From: an uncultured Coriobacteriaceae bacterium
GTDB taxonomy: Bacteria > Actinomycetota > Coriobacteriia > Coriobacteriales > Atopobiaceae
DNA: 54,373 nucleotides
Assembly: GCA_902790135.1 (NCBI GenBank)
Contig: CADAQM010000023.1
Location: forward strand, 1 to 54,373
Reading direction: 5' to 3'
Part shown: positions 7,516-18,533 of the stretch, in pieces
Position numbering within the stretch: the stretch's first letter is position 1
Layout: each line of letters opens with the position of its first letter
The notes under the pieces: generated by a model
Told to the model about the DNA's origin: nothing
Database searches by the model: none
Seen by the model: the letters and a program-made list of their open reading frames with translations, nothing else
Position numbers and translations under genes: made by a program

Positions 7516-7868
7516 TCTGCAACACCATCAAGTACCGTGGTTATGTCGGTACCATTGAGATCTCCGAGGAAGATGATGTCATCTTCGGTAAGGTGGTGGG
7601 AATCTCCGACCTCATTTCCTACGAGGGAAAGACGTGTTCTGATGTTGTCGGGGACTTCCACGAGGCGGTGGATGACTACCTGCTCACGTGTGAGCGGGAA
7701 GGCATTGCGCCAGAGGTGCCGTACAAGGGCTCCTTTAATGTGCGCGTGTCTCCCGGATTGCACGAGCGTTTGGCGCGCTACGCCATAAGCGCTGGTAAAA
7801 GCCTTAATTCTTGCGTGCAGGAGGCTCTTGAGCGATACGTATCCTCAGTGGTAGAGACGCAGGCCTAG
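7512..7868 (+). CDS. hicB: HicB-family antitoxin
   Basis: A 118-residue protein with an N-terminal partial RNase H-like fold (YRGYVGTIEISEEDDVIFGKVVGISDLISYEGKT), the middle DFHEAVDDYLLTCEREG segment conserved in HicB, and a C-terminal ribbon-helix-helix (GSFNVRVSPGLHERLARYAISAGKSLNSCVQEALERYV) for DNA binding. It would both block HicA and bind the long palindrome upstream. It is translationally coupled to hicA through ATGA. Confidence 0.85.
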   Translation: MICNTIKYRGYVGTIEISEEDDVIFGKVVGISDLISYEGKTCSDVVGDFHEAVDDYLLTCEREGIAPEVPYKGSFNVRVSPGLHERLARYAISAGKSLNSCVQEALERYVSSVVETQA

Positions 7869-7947
7869 CGCTTGCCGATGGGACGGCAGCCCTATGGGGT
7901 TGCTGCGCAATACTTGGTTCGTTGACAGGCAGAGGATGGGGGTATCC

Positions 7948-8835
7948 ATGGAACGCATCGGCATCGACATCGGTGGCACGCAGCTGCGCATCGCGCTTCT
8001 CGACGAGCAGTATCAGATTATCGAGGTCTACAAGACTGCCAATGACCGCAGCCGAGGCGCGCAGGAGAACTGCGCCCCGCTGGTCGAGTGGATTCGCGCA
8101 AAGCTCCAGGAGGGCCATCAGCTTGCGGGCATTGGCATCGGCAGCCCTGGTCCGCTCGACCTGCGTGCTGGCAAGGTCCTGAATCCACCCAACCTGGTGG
8201 GCTGGGACAACTTCGAGATCGTGCGCTACTTCTCCGAGGCGACGGGTCTGCCCACCTACCTCAACAACGACGCCAATGTCGCCGGCCTGTCCGAGGCCCT
8301 GCTCGGCGGTGGCAAGGGTGCGGAGTCGGTCATCTTCGTCGGGCTTTCCACGGGCTTTGGCGGCGCCTTTGTCTATCGCGGCGAGCTGATCAATGGCGCC
8401 CACTGCAACACGGCCGAGTACTGGAACTCCATCGTCTGCGACGATCCCAACGGCCGTGGAAGCGCCAACCCGGGTTGCCTCAACGAGAACGCAGGCGGAA
8501 CAGGCATCGAGCGCGTCGCGACGGAGTACTACGGGCGTCCGATGGAGCCCAAGGAGCTCTTCGACCGCTACTATGCCGGCGAGCAGACTGCCATCGAGGT
8601 CTTCGAGTATTGCACCGAGATTCTTGCGCGTGGTCTGGCCAACATCTACTGGAACTTCGACCCCGACGTGGTTGTGGTGGGTGGCTCCATCGACCTCTAT
8701 CACCCCATCTACCTGCAAACGGCCCTCAAGAAGGCGGCTCGCTACCTGCCGGCGCCCGACTCGTTGCGCATCGAGAAGGCGCGCTTTGGCGATGACGCCG
8801 GGCTTATCGGCGCGGCGCTGCTGGTCAAGGAGTAG
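7948..8835 (+). CDS. ROK-family sugar kinase (glucokinase-like)
   Basis: A 295-residue ROK protein: the phosphate-binding IDIGGTQLRIALLD at the N-terminus, GIGSPGPLD, the sugar-binding NDANVAGLSE (catalytic Asp in NND), and GLSTGFGGAFV. The usual ROK zinc motif is degenerate here (NPGCLNENAGGT keeps only one Cys). It phosphorylates glucose or a related hexose with ATP in the cytosol. The ATG at 7948 is preferred because the IDIGGT strand then begins at residue 4, as is typical; 7936 is an alternative. Specificity is not determined. Confidence 0.8.
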   Translation: MERIGIDIGGTQLRIALLDEQYQIIEVYKTANDRSRGAQENCAPLVEWIRAKLQEGHQLAGIGIGSPGPLDLRAGKVLNPPNLVGWDNFEIVRYFSEATGLPTYLNNDANVAGLSEALLGGGKGAESVIFVGLSTGFGGAFVYRGELINGAHCNTAEYWNSIVCDDPNGRGSANPGCLNENAGGTGIERVATEYYGRPMEPKELFDRYYAGEQTAIEVFEYCTEILARGLANIYWNFDPDVVVVGGSIDLYHPIYLQTALKKAARYLPAPDSLRIEKARFGDDAGLIGAALLVKE

Positions 8836-8897
8836 CCCGCGCTGCAGGACCGTCGAGTGCCGACGAGGAGCATGGGCAAGAGGTGAGGTGACACGGG

Positions 8898-11404
<2,507 letters not shown>

Positions 11405-11439
11405 GGCCGACGGGACACAGTAAAGCCTCGAACGTTCTC

Positions 11440-11478
11440 GGGACTGGGTTGGAACATGTCTTCAACCCAGTCCCTTTT
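11440..11478 (+). terminator. Rho-independent terminator after GH1
   Basis: GGGACTGGGTTG (11440-11451) pairs with CAACCCAGTCCC (11463-11474), followed by TTTT. Confidence 0.85.
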
Positions 11479-11532
11479 CCGTGTTAAATGATTTGAAGTG
11501 CAGAAAGATGTGCGCTATCGCACCAGAAGACC

Positions 11533-11622
11533 GAAATTGGCTACTGTTTGCGTGTATCTGACGGAAATCGAGCGAAATTGCCAAATTGGCATGAAGAATT
11601 TGACGGATAACGACTGAAATTG
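11533..11622. promoter_or_regulatory. Reiterated GAAATTG motifs upstream of the fructose operon
   Basis: GAAATTG occurs at 11533, 11574 and 11616, with CAAATTG at 11582 and GAAATCG at 11564, all within 90 bp directly before the fruR promoter. The remaining gap from 11405 holds only the GH1 terminator. These are candidate binding sites for the DeoR-type regulator encoded next; the assignment rests on repetition and position only. Confidence 0.4.
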
Positions 11623-11623
11623 T

Positions 11624-11652
11624 TTGATACTTGCAAGTGAAGCGTGTATTCT
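11624..11652 (+). promoter_or_regulatory. Promoter of the fructose operon
   Basis: TTGATA (11624-11629), a 17-nt spacer and TATTCT (11647-11652). It lies 48 bp before the GTG start of the regulator and immediately after the GAAATTG repeats. Confidence 0.55.
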
Positions 11653-11699
11653 ATCCTTAAGGAGCATTATCAGTCACTAACGGTCAAAGGAGGTCACGG

Positions 11700-12452
11700 G
11701 TGATAGCCGAGGAGCGGCGTTCACGCATCGTCGATCTGGTTAACGAGAATGGCAGCATGTCCGTGACGGACCTGATGCAGATTCTCGACACCTCCGAGTC
11801 AACCATTAGACGCGACCTTTCTGTGCTGCATCGCGCGGGACGCCTTCGTCGCGTGCACGGCGGGGCAACCAAGGTCTCCCAGGCTGAGTTCGTCATGTCC
11901 GACCAGTCGTTCGCGGGCCGTCAGGAGCTGCATGTCGCGGAGAAGCGCGCCATTGGTGCCTATGCGGCATCGCTCATCGGTCCGGACGACTTCGTTTTCA
12001 TCGACGGCGGAACCACTACCGAGTGCCTTGTCGATGCGATAGCGCCGACCGACGCGATCTTCCTCACCAACTCGCTGCCGCATGCGCAGAAGCTACTCGC
12101 CAAGGGTTGTCGCACGCTCTTGCCCGGCGGCGAGGTCAAGCAGGCCACCGAGGTGCTCGTTGGTGCGGAGACGGTCAATCACATCCGCCGCTACCACTTT
12201 ACGATTGGTTTCTGGGGCACAAACGGCGTCGGGCTCGAAAGTGGCTACACCACACCCGAGTTTGGGGAGGCGGCCGTTAAACAAATTGCCCTTGAACATA
12301 CCGTTCGTCCTTTTGTGCTGTGCGATTCCAGCAAGTTCTCTAAAGTTTCTCTTATAACGTTTGCGGACTTTGATGCGGCCACGATCATCACCGACCGTAT
12401 CCCCGAGCCCGTGTACAGGCAGTCAGGCAACATAGTGGAAGTGGGGCAGTAG
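11700..12452 (+). CDS. DeoR-family transcriptional regulator (FruR-like)
   Basis: A 250-residue protein. The N-terminal winged helix (RRSRIVDLVNENGSMSVTDLMQILDTSESTIRRDLSVLHRAGRLRRVHGGA) carries the DeoR signature TIRRDL and RxHGGA. The C-terminal sugar-phosphate sensor domain contains DFVFIDGGTTTECLV and FLTNSLPHAQKL. The start is GTG, supported by AAAGGAGG upstream. It heads an operon with a 1-phosphofructokinase gene 2 nt downstream and a fructose PTS, so it most likely senses fructose-1-phosphate. Confidence 0.85.
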   Translation: MIAEERRSRIVDLVNENGSMSVTDLMQILDTSESTIRRDLSVLHRAGRLRRVHGGATKVSQAEFVMSDQSFAGRQELHVAEKRAIGAYAASLIGPDDFVFIDGGTTTECLVDAIAPTDAIFLTNSLPHAQKLLAKGCRTLLPGGEVKQATEVLVGAETVNHIRRYHFTIGFWGTNGVGLESGYTTPEFGEAAVKQIALEHTVRPFVLCDSSKFSKVSLITFADFDAATIITDRIPEPVYRQSGNIVEVGQ

Positions 12453-12454
12453 CA

Positions 12455-13357
12455 ATGATTTACACAGTCACTTTTAATCCGTCGCTCGACTACATCATTC
12501 GTGTTGACGACCTTACTCTCGGCAAGGTCAATCGCGTCAACTACGAGAACATCCTGCCGGGAGGCAAGGGCATCAACGTGTCCATCGTTCTGGGCAACCT
12601 CGGTCACAAGAGCGTGGCCCTGGGCTTCACCGCTGGCTTCACGGGCCGCGAGATCGAGCGCCGCATGCGCGAGTATGGTGCCGACTGCGACTTCATCGAC
12701 GTCGCCGAGGGCATGAGCCGCATCAACGTCAAGGTCAAGTCCAACGAGGAGTCCGAGATCAACGGTCTTGGCCCCAACATCACCGAGGCCGACGTCGACG
12801 CCCTGTTTGCCAAGCTCGACGCCCTTCAGGCTGGCGACTATCTGGTCATCGCCGGTAGCGTCCCCTCCATGCTACCCTCCGACATGTACGAGCGCATCAT
12901 GGAGCGCCTGGATGGCCGTGGCATCAACATCGCCGTCGACGCCGAGCGCGACCTGCTCACGCGCGTCCTGCAGTATCACCCGTTCGTCATCAAGCCCAAC
13001 AACCACGAGCTTGGCGACATCTTTGGTGTTACTCTTAAGACGCGCGAGGAGGTCGTGCCCTACGCCAAGAAGCTCCAGGAGCAGGGTGCTCGCAACGTGA
13101 TCATCTCCATGGCCGGCGAGGGTGCCGTGTTCGTGTCCGAGGAGGGCGAGGTCGCCATGAGCGAGGCCCCCAAGGGTACCGTCGTCAACTCCGTCGGCGC
13201 AGGTGACTCCATGGTCGCCGGCTTCGTCGCTGGTGTCATCGAGACCGGCGACATGGCCAAGGCATTCCGTATGGGCCTGTGCACCGGCTCGGCGAGTGCC
13301 TTCTCGCCTGACCTGGCCACGAGGCCCGAGGTGGAGGCCCTCCTTGCAACGCTCTAA
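12455..13357 (+). CDS. fruK: 1-phosphofructokinase
   Basis: A 300-residue PfkB-fold kinase. MIYTVTFNPSLDYIIRVDDL and the LPGGKGINVS sugar-phosphate site are typical of FruK/LacC-type enzymes, and VNSVGAGDSMVAGF holds the catalytic Asp and anion hole. It converts fructose-1-P from the adjacent PTS into fructose-1,6-bisphosphate with ATP. It starts 2 nt after the regulator stop and precedes the EIIABC gene, the standard fru order. A tagatose-6-P kinase is the nearest alternative, but context favours fructose. Confidence 0.88.
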   Translation: MIYTVTFNPSLDYIIRVDDLTLGKVNRVNYENILPGGKGINVSIVLGNLGHKSVALGFTAGFTGREIERRMREYGADCDFIDVAEGMSRINVKVKSNEESEINGLGPNITEADVDALFAKLDALQAGDYLVIAGSVPSMLPSDMYERIMERLDGRGINIAVDAERDLLTRVLQYHPFVIKPNNHELGDIFGVTLKTREEVVPYAKKLQEQGARNVIISMAGEGAVFVSEEGEVAMSEAPKGTVVNSVGAGDSMVAGFVAGVIETGDMAKAFRMGLCTGSASAFSPDLATRPEVEALLATL

Positions 13358-13420
13358 GGCGTTGTAGGGTCTTAATAGCACGTACCGTAAGGTTGGAAGG
13401 AAAGGAAAGGGGAGCAGTCG

Positions 13421-15364
13421 ATGAAGATTACAGACTTGCTCAAGCCTGAGGGCATCAAGGTAGGCGCAGCTGCCGCCAGCCAGATGGATGCCATCGACCA
13501 GCTTGTCGCATTGCAGGATGCAAGCGGCAACATCAGCGACAAGGCAGGCTACAAGGAGGGCATCCTCGCACGTGAGGCAGAGTTCTCCACCGCAGTCGGC
13601 GATGGCATTGCCATCCCGCACGCCAAGGTTGCCGCCGTCAAGAAGCCGGGCCTCGCTGCCATGACCGTCCCCGGTGGCGTTGACTGGAGCGCTCCCGACG
13701 GACAGCCGGCTGACCTCATGTTCATGATCGCGGCTCCCGAGGGCGAGGCCAACACGCACCTCGAGATGCTGGCAAACCTCTCGGCCATGCTCATGCATGC
13801 CGACTTTGCCAACGCCCTTCGCGCCGCCAAGACCCCCGAGGAGTTCCTCAAGGTCATCGATGACGCCGAGGCCGCTCGCGACGCCGAGGCCGCCAGCAAG
13901 GCAGCCGCCCAGGCCGCTCAGGCCAGCGCTGGCAACTTCCCCAAGATTCTGGCCATCACCGCCTGCCCGACTGGCATCGCGCACACCTACATGGCCGCCG
14001 AAAACCTCGAGAAGAAGGCCGCCGAGATGGGCATCGTCCTCAAGGCCGAGACCCAGGGCTCCGCAGGCGCCAAGAACGTCCTGACCGCCGAGGAGATCGC
14101 TCACGCCGAGGGCATCATCATTGCCGCCGACAAGAACGTCGACCGCGCTCGCTTTGCTGGCAAGCAGGTCTACTCCACCAACGTCTCTGCTGGCATCAAC
14201 GACCCCGAGCGCCTCATCAACATCATCCTGAACCATGAGGCTCCCGTACAGGAGGGCACCGTGGCGGAGGCCTCGAATGCTGCGGCAGAGGGCGAGTCGC
14301 TGGGCCACACGCTCTACAAGCACCTGATGAACGGCGTCAGCCACATGCTGCCGTTCGTCGTTGGTGGCGGCATCCTCATCGCCGTCGCCTTCCTCATCGA
14401 TGGCTTCCTGGCCCCCGACGCGGGTTCCGACTTTGGCGTCGCGACCCCGGCCGCGCACTTCTTCAAGCAGGTCGGCGGCGACGCCTTTGGCTTCATGCTG
14501 CCCATCCTTGCTGGCTACATTGCCATGTCCATCGCCGACAGGCCGGGCCTTGCTGTGGGCTTCGTGGGCGGCACGCTTGCCAACGCCGGCTACAGCTGGG
14601 GCTGGCTCGGCGGTGGCGACGCCATCGGCGGCGGCTTCCTGGGCGCCCTGTTCGCCGGCTTCGCAGCGGGCTACTTCGTCAAGTGGCTCGAGAAGGCCTG
14701 CGACGCCCTGCCCGAGTCTCTCGAGGGCATCAAGCCGGTCCTGCTCTACCCGCTCCTGGGTATCCTGGGCATCGGTGCTGTCATGTTCACGGTCAACCCG
14801 ATCTTTGCCGCCATCAACACGGCCATGACCAACTTCCTCAACGGCCTGGGTACCTCCAACCTGGTTCTGCTCGGCGCCATCGTCGGCGGCATGATGTCCA
14901 TCGACATGGGTGGCCCGTTCAACAAGGCAGCCTACGTCTTTGGTACCGCCATGCTTGCCGAGGGCACCGACGCTGGTAAGGTCATCATGGCTTCCGTCAT
15001 GGTCGGCGGCATGGTTCCGCCGCTGGTGATCGCCCTGTCCACCACGTTCTTCAAGAACAAGTGGTCCGAGGATGACAAGAAGGCCGGCCTGGTCAACTAC
15101 ATCATGGGCCTGTCCTTCATCTCCGAGGGCGCCATCCCGTTCGCAGCTGCCGACCCTGTCCACGTGATTCCGTCCTGCATCGTCGGCTCGGCAGTCTCTG
15201 GTGCCCTTTCCGCGCTCTTCGGCTGCACCAGCCCTGCCCCTCACGGCGGCTTCTGGGTCATCCCCATCATCGGCAACCCCGCGATGTACGCCGTCGCCCT
15301 CGTTGCTGGCTCCGTTGTGGGCATGCTCATCCTGTCCTTCTGGAAGAAGCCTGTCGAGGAGTAA
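13421..15364 (+). CDS. fruA: PTS fructose-specific EIIABC
   Basis: A 647-residue fusion in A-B-C order. EIIA (1-150) has the phospho-His67 in GDGIAIPHAKV; an Ala-rich linker (150-170) follows; EIIB (about 174-275) has the phospho-Cys182 in ITACPTGIAHTYMAAE; EIIC (about 300-647) is a multi-span fructose channel with the MSIDMGGPFNKAAYVFG and ISEGAIPFA motifs. GGAAAGGGGAG precedes the ATG. It delivers fructose-1-phosphate to FruK. All domains look complete. Confidence 0.92.
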   Translation: MKITDLLKPEGIKVGAAAASQMDAIDQLVALQDASGNISDKAGYKEGILAREAEFSTAVGDGIAIPHAKVAAVKKPGLAAMTVPGGVDWSAPDGQPADLMFMIAAPEGEANTHLEMLANLSAMLMHADFANALRAAKTPEEFLKVIDDAEAARDAEAASKAAAQAAQASAGNFPKILAITACPTGIAHTYMAAENLEKKAAEMGIVLKAETQGSAGAKNVLTAEEIAHAEGIIIAADKNVDRARFAGKQVYSTNVSAGINDPERLINIILNHEAPVQEGTVAEASNAAAEGESLGHTLYKHLMNGVSHMLPFVVGGGILIAVAFLIDGFLAPDAGSDFGVATPAAHFFKQVGGDAFGFMLPILAGYIAMSIADRPGLAVGFVGGTLANAGYSWGWLGGGDAIGGGFLGALFAGFAAGYFVKWLEKACDALPESLEGIKPVLLYPLLGILGIGAVMFTVNPIFAAINTAMTNFLNGLGTSNLVLLGAIVGGMMSIDMGGPFNKAAYVFGTAMLAEGTDAGKVIMASVMVGGMVPPLVIALSTTFFKNKWSEDDKKAGLVNYIMGLSFISEGAIPFAAADPVHVIPSCIVGSAVSGALSALFGCTSPAPHGGFWVIPIIGNPAMYAVALVAGSVVGMLILSFWKKPVEE

Positions 15365-15484
15365 GTCCCTCTCTTCGATACGGAACCCCTCCCTCAGCGC
15401 CCGGGCCAGCTTCGGCTGTCCCGGGCGCGCCCTTGTCTGTGGGTGCGGTTCGGCAGGCGACGGACCAGCGCTGACCCCGATGAC

Positions 15485-15742
15485 GCCACTGGTCCGTCGA
15501 TTCGACCGGAACCAGCTGGCGTTCCGTCCGCGGCAGCGGACCAGTCGCCACTGGTCCGTCGCCAGAGCCGGAAGGAGCCCCCGTTGCGTCCGCGGGAGCG
15601 GACCAGTCGCCCGGACGACGCCACTGGTCCGTCGCCAGGGACGGAACGAGCCACCGTTGCGTCTCTCGGAGCGGACCAGTCGCCACTGGTCCGTCGCGAG
15701 AGCTGGAACCAGCCCCCGTTGCGTCCGTAGGGGCGGACCAGT
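15485..15742. repeat. Cluster of four diverged ~62-bp palindrome-ended repeats (cluster 1)
   Basis: Units begin with CCACTGGTCCGTCG at 15485, 15548, 15621 and 15683, and end with CGGACCAGTCG or a variant. The ends of each unit are complementary, so each can fold into a hairpin. Interiors differ between units, and an 11-bp insertion separates units 2 and 3. The sequence is the inverted relative of cluster 2 at 38967-39214. It fills most of the 455-bp gap between fruA and the HAD gene. Translation through it gives low-complexity R/S/P/G-rich peptides that I do not consider coding. Confidence 0.8.
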
Positions 15743-15819
15743 GCTGCGCCAACACCCACCAAGACCCTCGTCGTGTATCCTGTGGTGGTTCACATGTGCT
15801 CATTGCCCAAGGAGGTACC

Positions 15820-16641
15820 ATGTCCGACTACCGTCTGATTGCGCTCGACATGGACGGCACCCTTTTGACCAGCGACAAGCGCGTCTCGCCGCGCACCGTC
15901 GATGCCCTGCGTGCTGCAGCCGAGGCAGGCACGGTCGTCGCGCTGTCCACCGGCCGTACCACCTCCGAGCTTATGGACTATCGCAGCGAGCTGGAGGGCG
16001 TCGTTGGCTACGCGTCGCTGGTGAGCGGCGGTGTCGTGCGCAACATGACCACAGGCGAGACCCTTCATGCACAGAGCATCGACTTTGACGTGGCTCGCGC
16101 GGTCGTGGCGCAGGGCCTGAGCGAGAACGCCATGGTGCAGATACTGACGCCAGAGTACTCGGTGATGACGCACGCCGACGTTGAGCGCATGCCCGAGCTC
16201 GGACAGGGCATCTACCAGCAGCTCGCACGGCAGTGGGGATATCTTGTCGACGACATTGCAGAGTTCTTGGACACCCATCCGAACGACGCCTGCAAAGTCA
16301 ACCTGCACCACGTGGACCGCGCCTCCTGCGAGCGTACGCACAGCGCACTTGAGGCACTTCCGGTGCAGCTGGCGGCAGGTGAGTCGGCATCGATCGAGGT
16401 CACGCCGCGCGGCGTGACCAAGGCTCATGGCCTCGAGCTGCTCTGCGACCATCTTGGCCTGAGCCTTGCCCAGACCCTTGTGGTTGGTGACGGCGACAAC
16501 GATCTAGAGGCGTTTGAGGTCGCGGGCTTTGCCGTGGCCATGGGCAACGCAACGCCCGAGGCCATGGACAGGGCGGATGCCGTGGTGGCGGACAACGACC
16601 ATGACGGCATAGCCGAGGCGGTCAATCGCTGGATTCTCTAG
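15820..16641 (+). CDS. Cof-type HAD-IIB phosphatase
   Basis: A 273-residue HAD-IIB protein: IALDMDGTLLTSDK (nucleophile Asp), LSTGRTTSEL, Lys in VTPRGVTKAHGLELL and GDGDNDLEAFEVAGF. The C2-type cap lies between motifs I and III. These enzymes dephosphorylate sugar phosphates or cofactors. The ATG at 15820 follows AAGGAGGTACC. It is one of three Cof-type genes in this window (with 21829 and 44977), which suits a sugar-phosphate-rich PTS lifestyle. Confidence 0.85.
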   Translation: MSDYRLIALDMDGTLLTSDKRVSPRTVDALRAAAEAGTVVALSTGRTTSELMDYRSELEGVVGYASLVSGGVVRNMTTGETLHAQSIDFDVARAVVAQGLSENAMVQILTPEYSVMTHADVERMPELGQGIYQQLARQWGYLVDDIAEFLDTHPNDACKVNLHHVDRASCERTHSALEALPVQLAAGESASIEVTPRGVTKAHGLELLCDHLGLSLAQTLVVGDGDNDLEAFEVAGFAVAMGNATPEAMDRADAVVADNDHDGIAEAVNRWIL

Positions 16642-16668
16642 GCTAACGCGAGCCGAACGTCCTTCGCG

Positions 16669-16854
16669 CTAGAAGGCTCCGCCTCCTCCATTGCTGCCGG
16701 CACCTTGCCTGGAGGAGTCCTCGTCGGCCTTTGCGGGCTTGGCCGCCTGGACATGGCCGGCAACCTGCTCGCCCGAGACCTTCGGCTTCTCCTCGTGCAG
16801 CTTTGCCACGCTCTCCTTGAGCTTGTCGAACATCCTAGGCTTCTTCTCTGTCAT
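16669..16854 (-). CDS. Small basic conserved-looking hypothetical protein
   Basis: 61 residues. A Lys/Glu-rich N-terminal half (KPRMFDKLKESVAKLHEEKPKVSGEQVAGHVQ) could form one amphipathic helix, and the tail is disordered and glycine-rich (GAGSNGGGGAF). AAAGGAG sits 6 nt before the ATG, which supports translation. I do not recognise the family. It is transcribed toward the HAD gene and away from the coiled-coil gene at 17000. Confidence 0.55.
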   Translation of the reverse strand: MTEKKPRMFDKLKESVAKLHEEKPKVSGEQVAGHVQAAKPAKADEDSSRQGAGSNGGGGAF

Positions 16855-16999
16855 GTCGGCTCCTTTGCCAGCGTGGCTGCGTGTAGCCCGTCATAGGGCA
16901 TAGGCCACATTGTACGTGCAGTATTGCTGGCCCGCCACGGAGTACGGCGACGATGTGAGATAATCGGCGCATTGGCAACGTTGGCAGGGATGGTGCGGG

Positions 17000-17872
17000 T
17001 TGGGCTTTCTCGGTTATCTCTTGGCTCTCATATTGTTCGGTAACCTGGCGGTTGGCGCCGGCCTCTTTGTGCTGAGCCGGCATGCGGTGCGCGCGGGCAG
17101 ACGCCTGATTGGCAACGCACGGAAGCGTCTCGAGCTTGAAGGCGAGGCCCAGGCACCTTCGCGCGAGGCAGAGAACGTGACCGTTGAGGTTGCCGTGGAG
17201 ACGACGGGTGGAGAGTCGAACAAGTCCTCCGGCAAACGTCCCAAGGCCCCGGAGGGGGCTACGGTGTACGCGCCTTCCGGCTCCACGAATCACCACGAGT
17301 ACACGCGCCTCGATGTCGATGCTGGTGCCACGGCAGAGACGATCTCTGCAGTCATGCGCGACTACGTTGGTGACCCAGTGCTGGGCAGACGCGCCCGTGC
17401 GGTGATCGAGACGCTCGAGAGTGCCGAGCATCGTCGCGGAAGCCTCTTTGCCGAGCTTGACGGTACCTTCCAGCGCGGGACTATCAGCTGGGACAAGTTT
17501 GCAGGTCCCGCCTATGCCGCGCTTGACTCCGTGCTGCGTAACTCCGCGCTTCTGGCCAATCGCATTCAGGCCTTCGACTCCGCTGGTTACCTGCGCCTGC
17601 GCGAGGACATGGCGGCCGAGGCCGAGGGCGGTGATGGCGAGCGGCATCACAGCGAGACGCGCCAGCGCCGCCTGCAGCTCTATCGCGAGATGCTGGAGTC
17701 GCTGGACACCCTGCAGGACACCAACGAGGGGCTTCTCCTGGAGCTGGACAAGCTGGTGACCGAGCTCTCAACCATCAACGGCCCTGGCCAGGGCGAGAAG
17801 AGCGACCAGATCATCGACGAGATCCGCCGCCTGGTCGACGAGGCAAAGTACTATCGGCAGTTAGGGCAGTAA
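17000..17872 (+). CDS. Membrane-anchored helical protein of unknown function
   Basis: 290 residues starting at TTG (no ATG fits the frame). One N-terminal membrane helix (FLGYLLALILFGNLAVGAGLFVL) is followed by a basic stretch, a low-complexity linker (about 50-95), and a long helical region with heptad-like spacing (about 100-290). The topology resembles small signal-anchor proteins with a cytosolic helical bundle, such as XpaC-like proteins, but I cannot assign it. The next gene starts 4 nt after its stop, so they are probably co-transcribed. Confidence 0.6.
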   Translation: MGFLGYLLALILFGNLAVGAGLFVLSRHAVRAGRRLIGNARKRLELEGEAQAPSREAENVTVEVAVETTGGESNKSSGKRPKAPEGATVYAPSGSTNHHEYTRLDVDAGATAETISAVMRDYVGDPVLGRRARAVIETLESAEHRRGSLFAELDGTFQRGTISWDKFAGPAYAALDSVLRNSALLANRIQAFDSAGYLRLREDMAAEAEGGDGERHHSETRQRRLQLYREMLESLDTLQDTNEGLLLELDKLVTELSTINGPGQGEKSDQIIDEIRRLVDEAKYYRQLGQ

Positions 17873-17876
17873 GACC

Positions 17877-18389
17877 ATGACAGAGAGCGAGCTCTATGCC
17901 CTGCTCGACGAGCGGGGCGTTTCGTACGAGGTGTTTCACCATAAGGCGGTCGAGACGGTGGCGGAGGCGGATGCCATCGTGCCACGTTTGGCCATCCCCA
18001 CCAAGAACCTCTTCTTGCGCGACAACAAGAAGCGCGACTTCTTTTTGGTGGTGGCTGCAGAGGACACCGACGTCGACCTCAAGCACCTCCACAAGCAGCT
18101 GAACACAAGGCGCCTCTCTTTTGCCAGCTCCGAGATGCTGATGGAGAAGCTCGGCCTCGTGCAGGGGTCGGTCACTCCCTTTGGCATCCTCAACGATGAC
18201 ACGCACGAAGTGACCCTGGTCTTTGACGAGAAGCTCGCGCACGAGCGCTTTGACGCGCATCCCATGGTCAACACGGCAACGATGTTCATACACATGGACG
18301 AGGTCCTGCCTCTGCTCGAGGAGCACGGAAACCCCGTGGTGTTCTGCGACCTCACCTGCCGGACGGGCCCTGCGGCACAGGATTGCTAG
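17877..18389 (+). CDS. Prolyl-tRNA editing deacylase (ProX/PrdX, YbaK-like)
   Basis: A 170-residue YbaK/aminoacyl-tRNA-deacylase domain: LYALLDERGVSYEVFHHKAVETVAEA at the N-terminus, KNLFLRDNKKRDFFLVV with the conserved Lys, and LMEKLGLVQGSVTPFGILND, a signature of the PrdX/ProX branch. These cytosolic enzymes hydrolyse Ala-tRNA(Pro) mischarged by prolyl-tRNA synthetase. It lies 4 nt after the upstream membrane protein. Confidence 0.85.
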   Translation: MTESELYALLDERGVSYEVFHHKAVETVAEADAIVPRLAIPTKNLFLRDNKKRDFFLVVAAEDTDVDLKHLHKQLNTRRLSFASSEMLMEKLGLVQGSVTPFGILNDDTHEVTLVFDEKLAHERFDAHPMVNTATMFIHMDEVLPLLEEHGNPVVFCDLTCRTGPAAQDC

Positions 18390-18533
18390 TCTGCCCGTGA
18401 CACCAAAAGGCGTTCGGGCATGCCCCAACACAACGATGTTGCCCCTCTGAAGTCCTGCTTTGCGACTTGCATGGCAGCATTTGCGCGACTAAAGTAAGCC
18501 TAGTCAAACTTATGTCTGTAACGGGGTGCATGT

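Noticed and set aside
12872..15793. A 973-residue ORF on the minus strand
   Set aside because: It is the antisense shadow of fruK and fruA, with low-complexity Gly/Arg/His composition typical of high-GC shadows.
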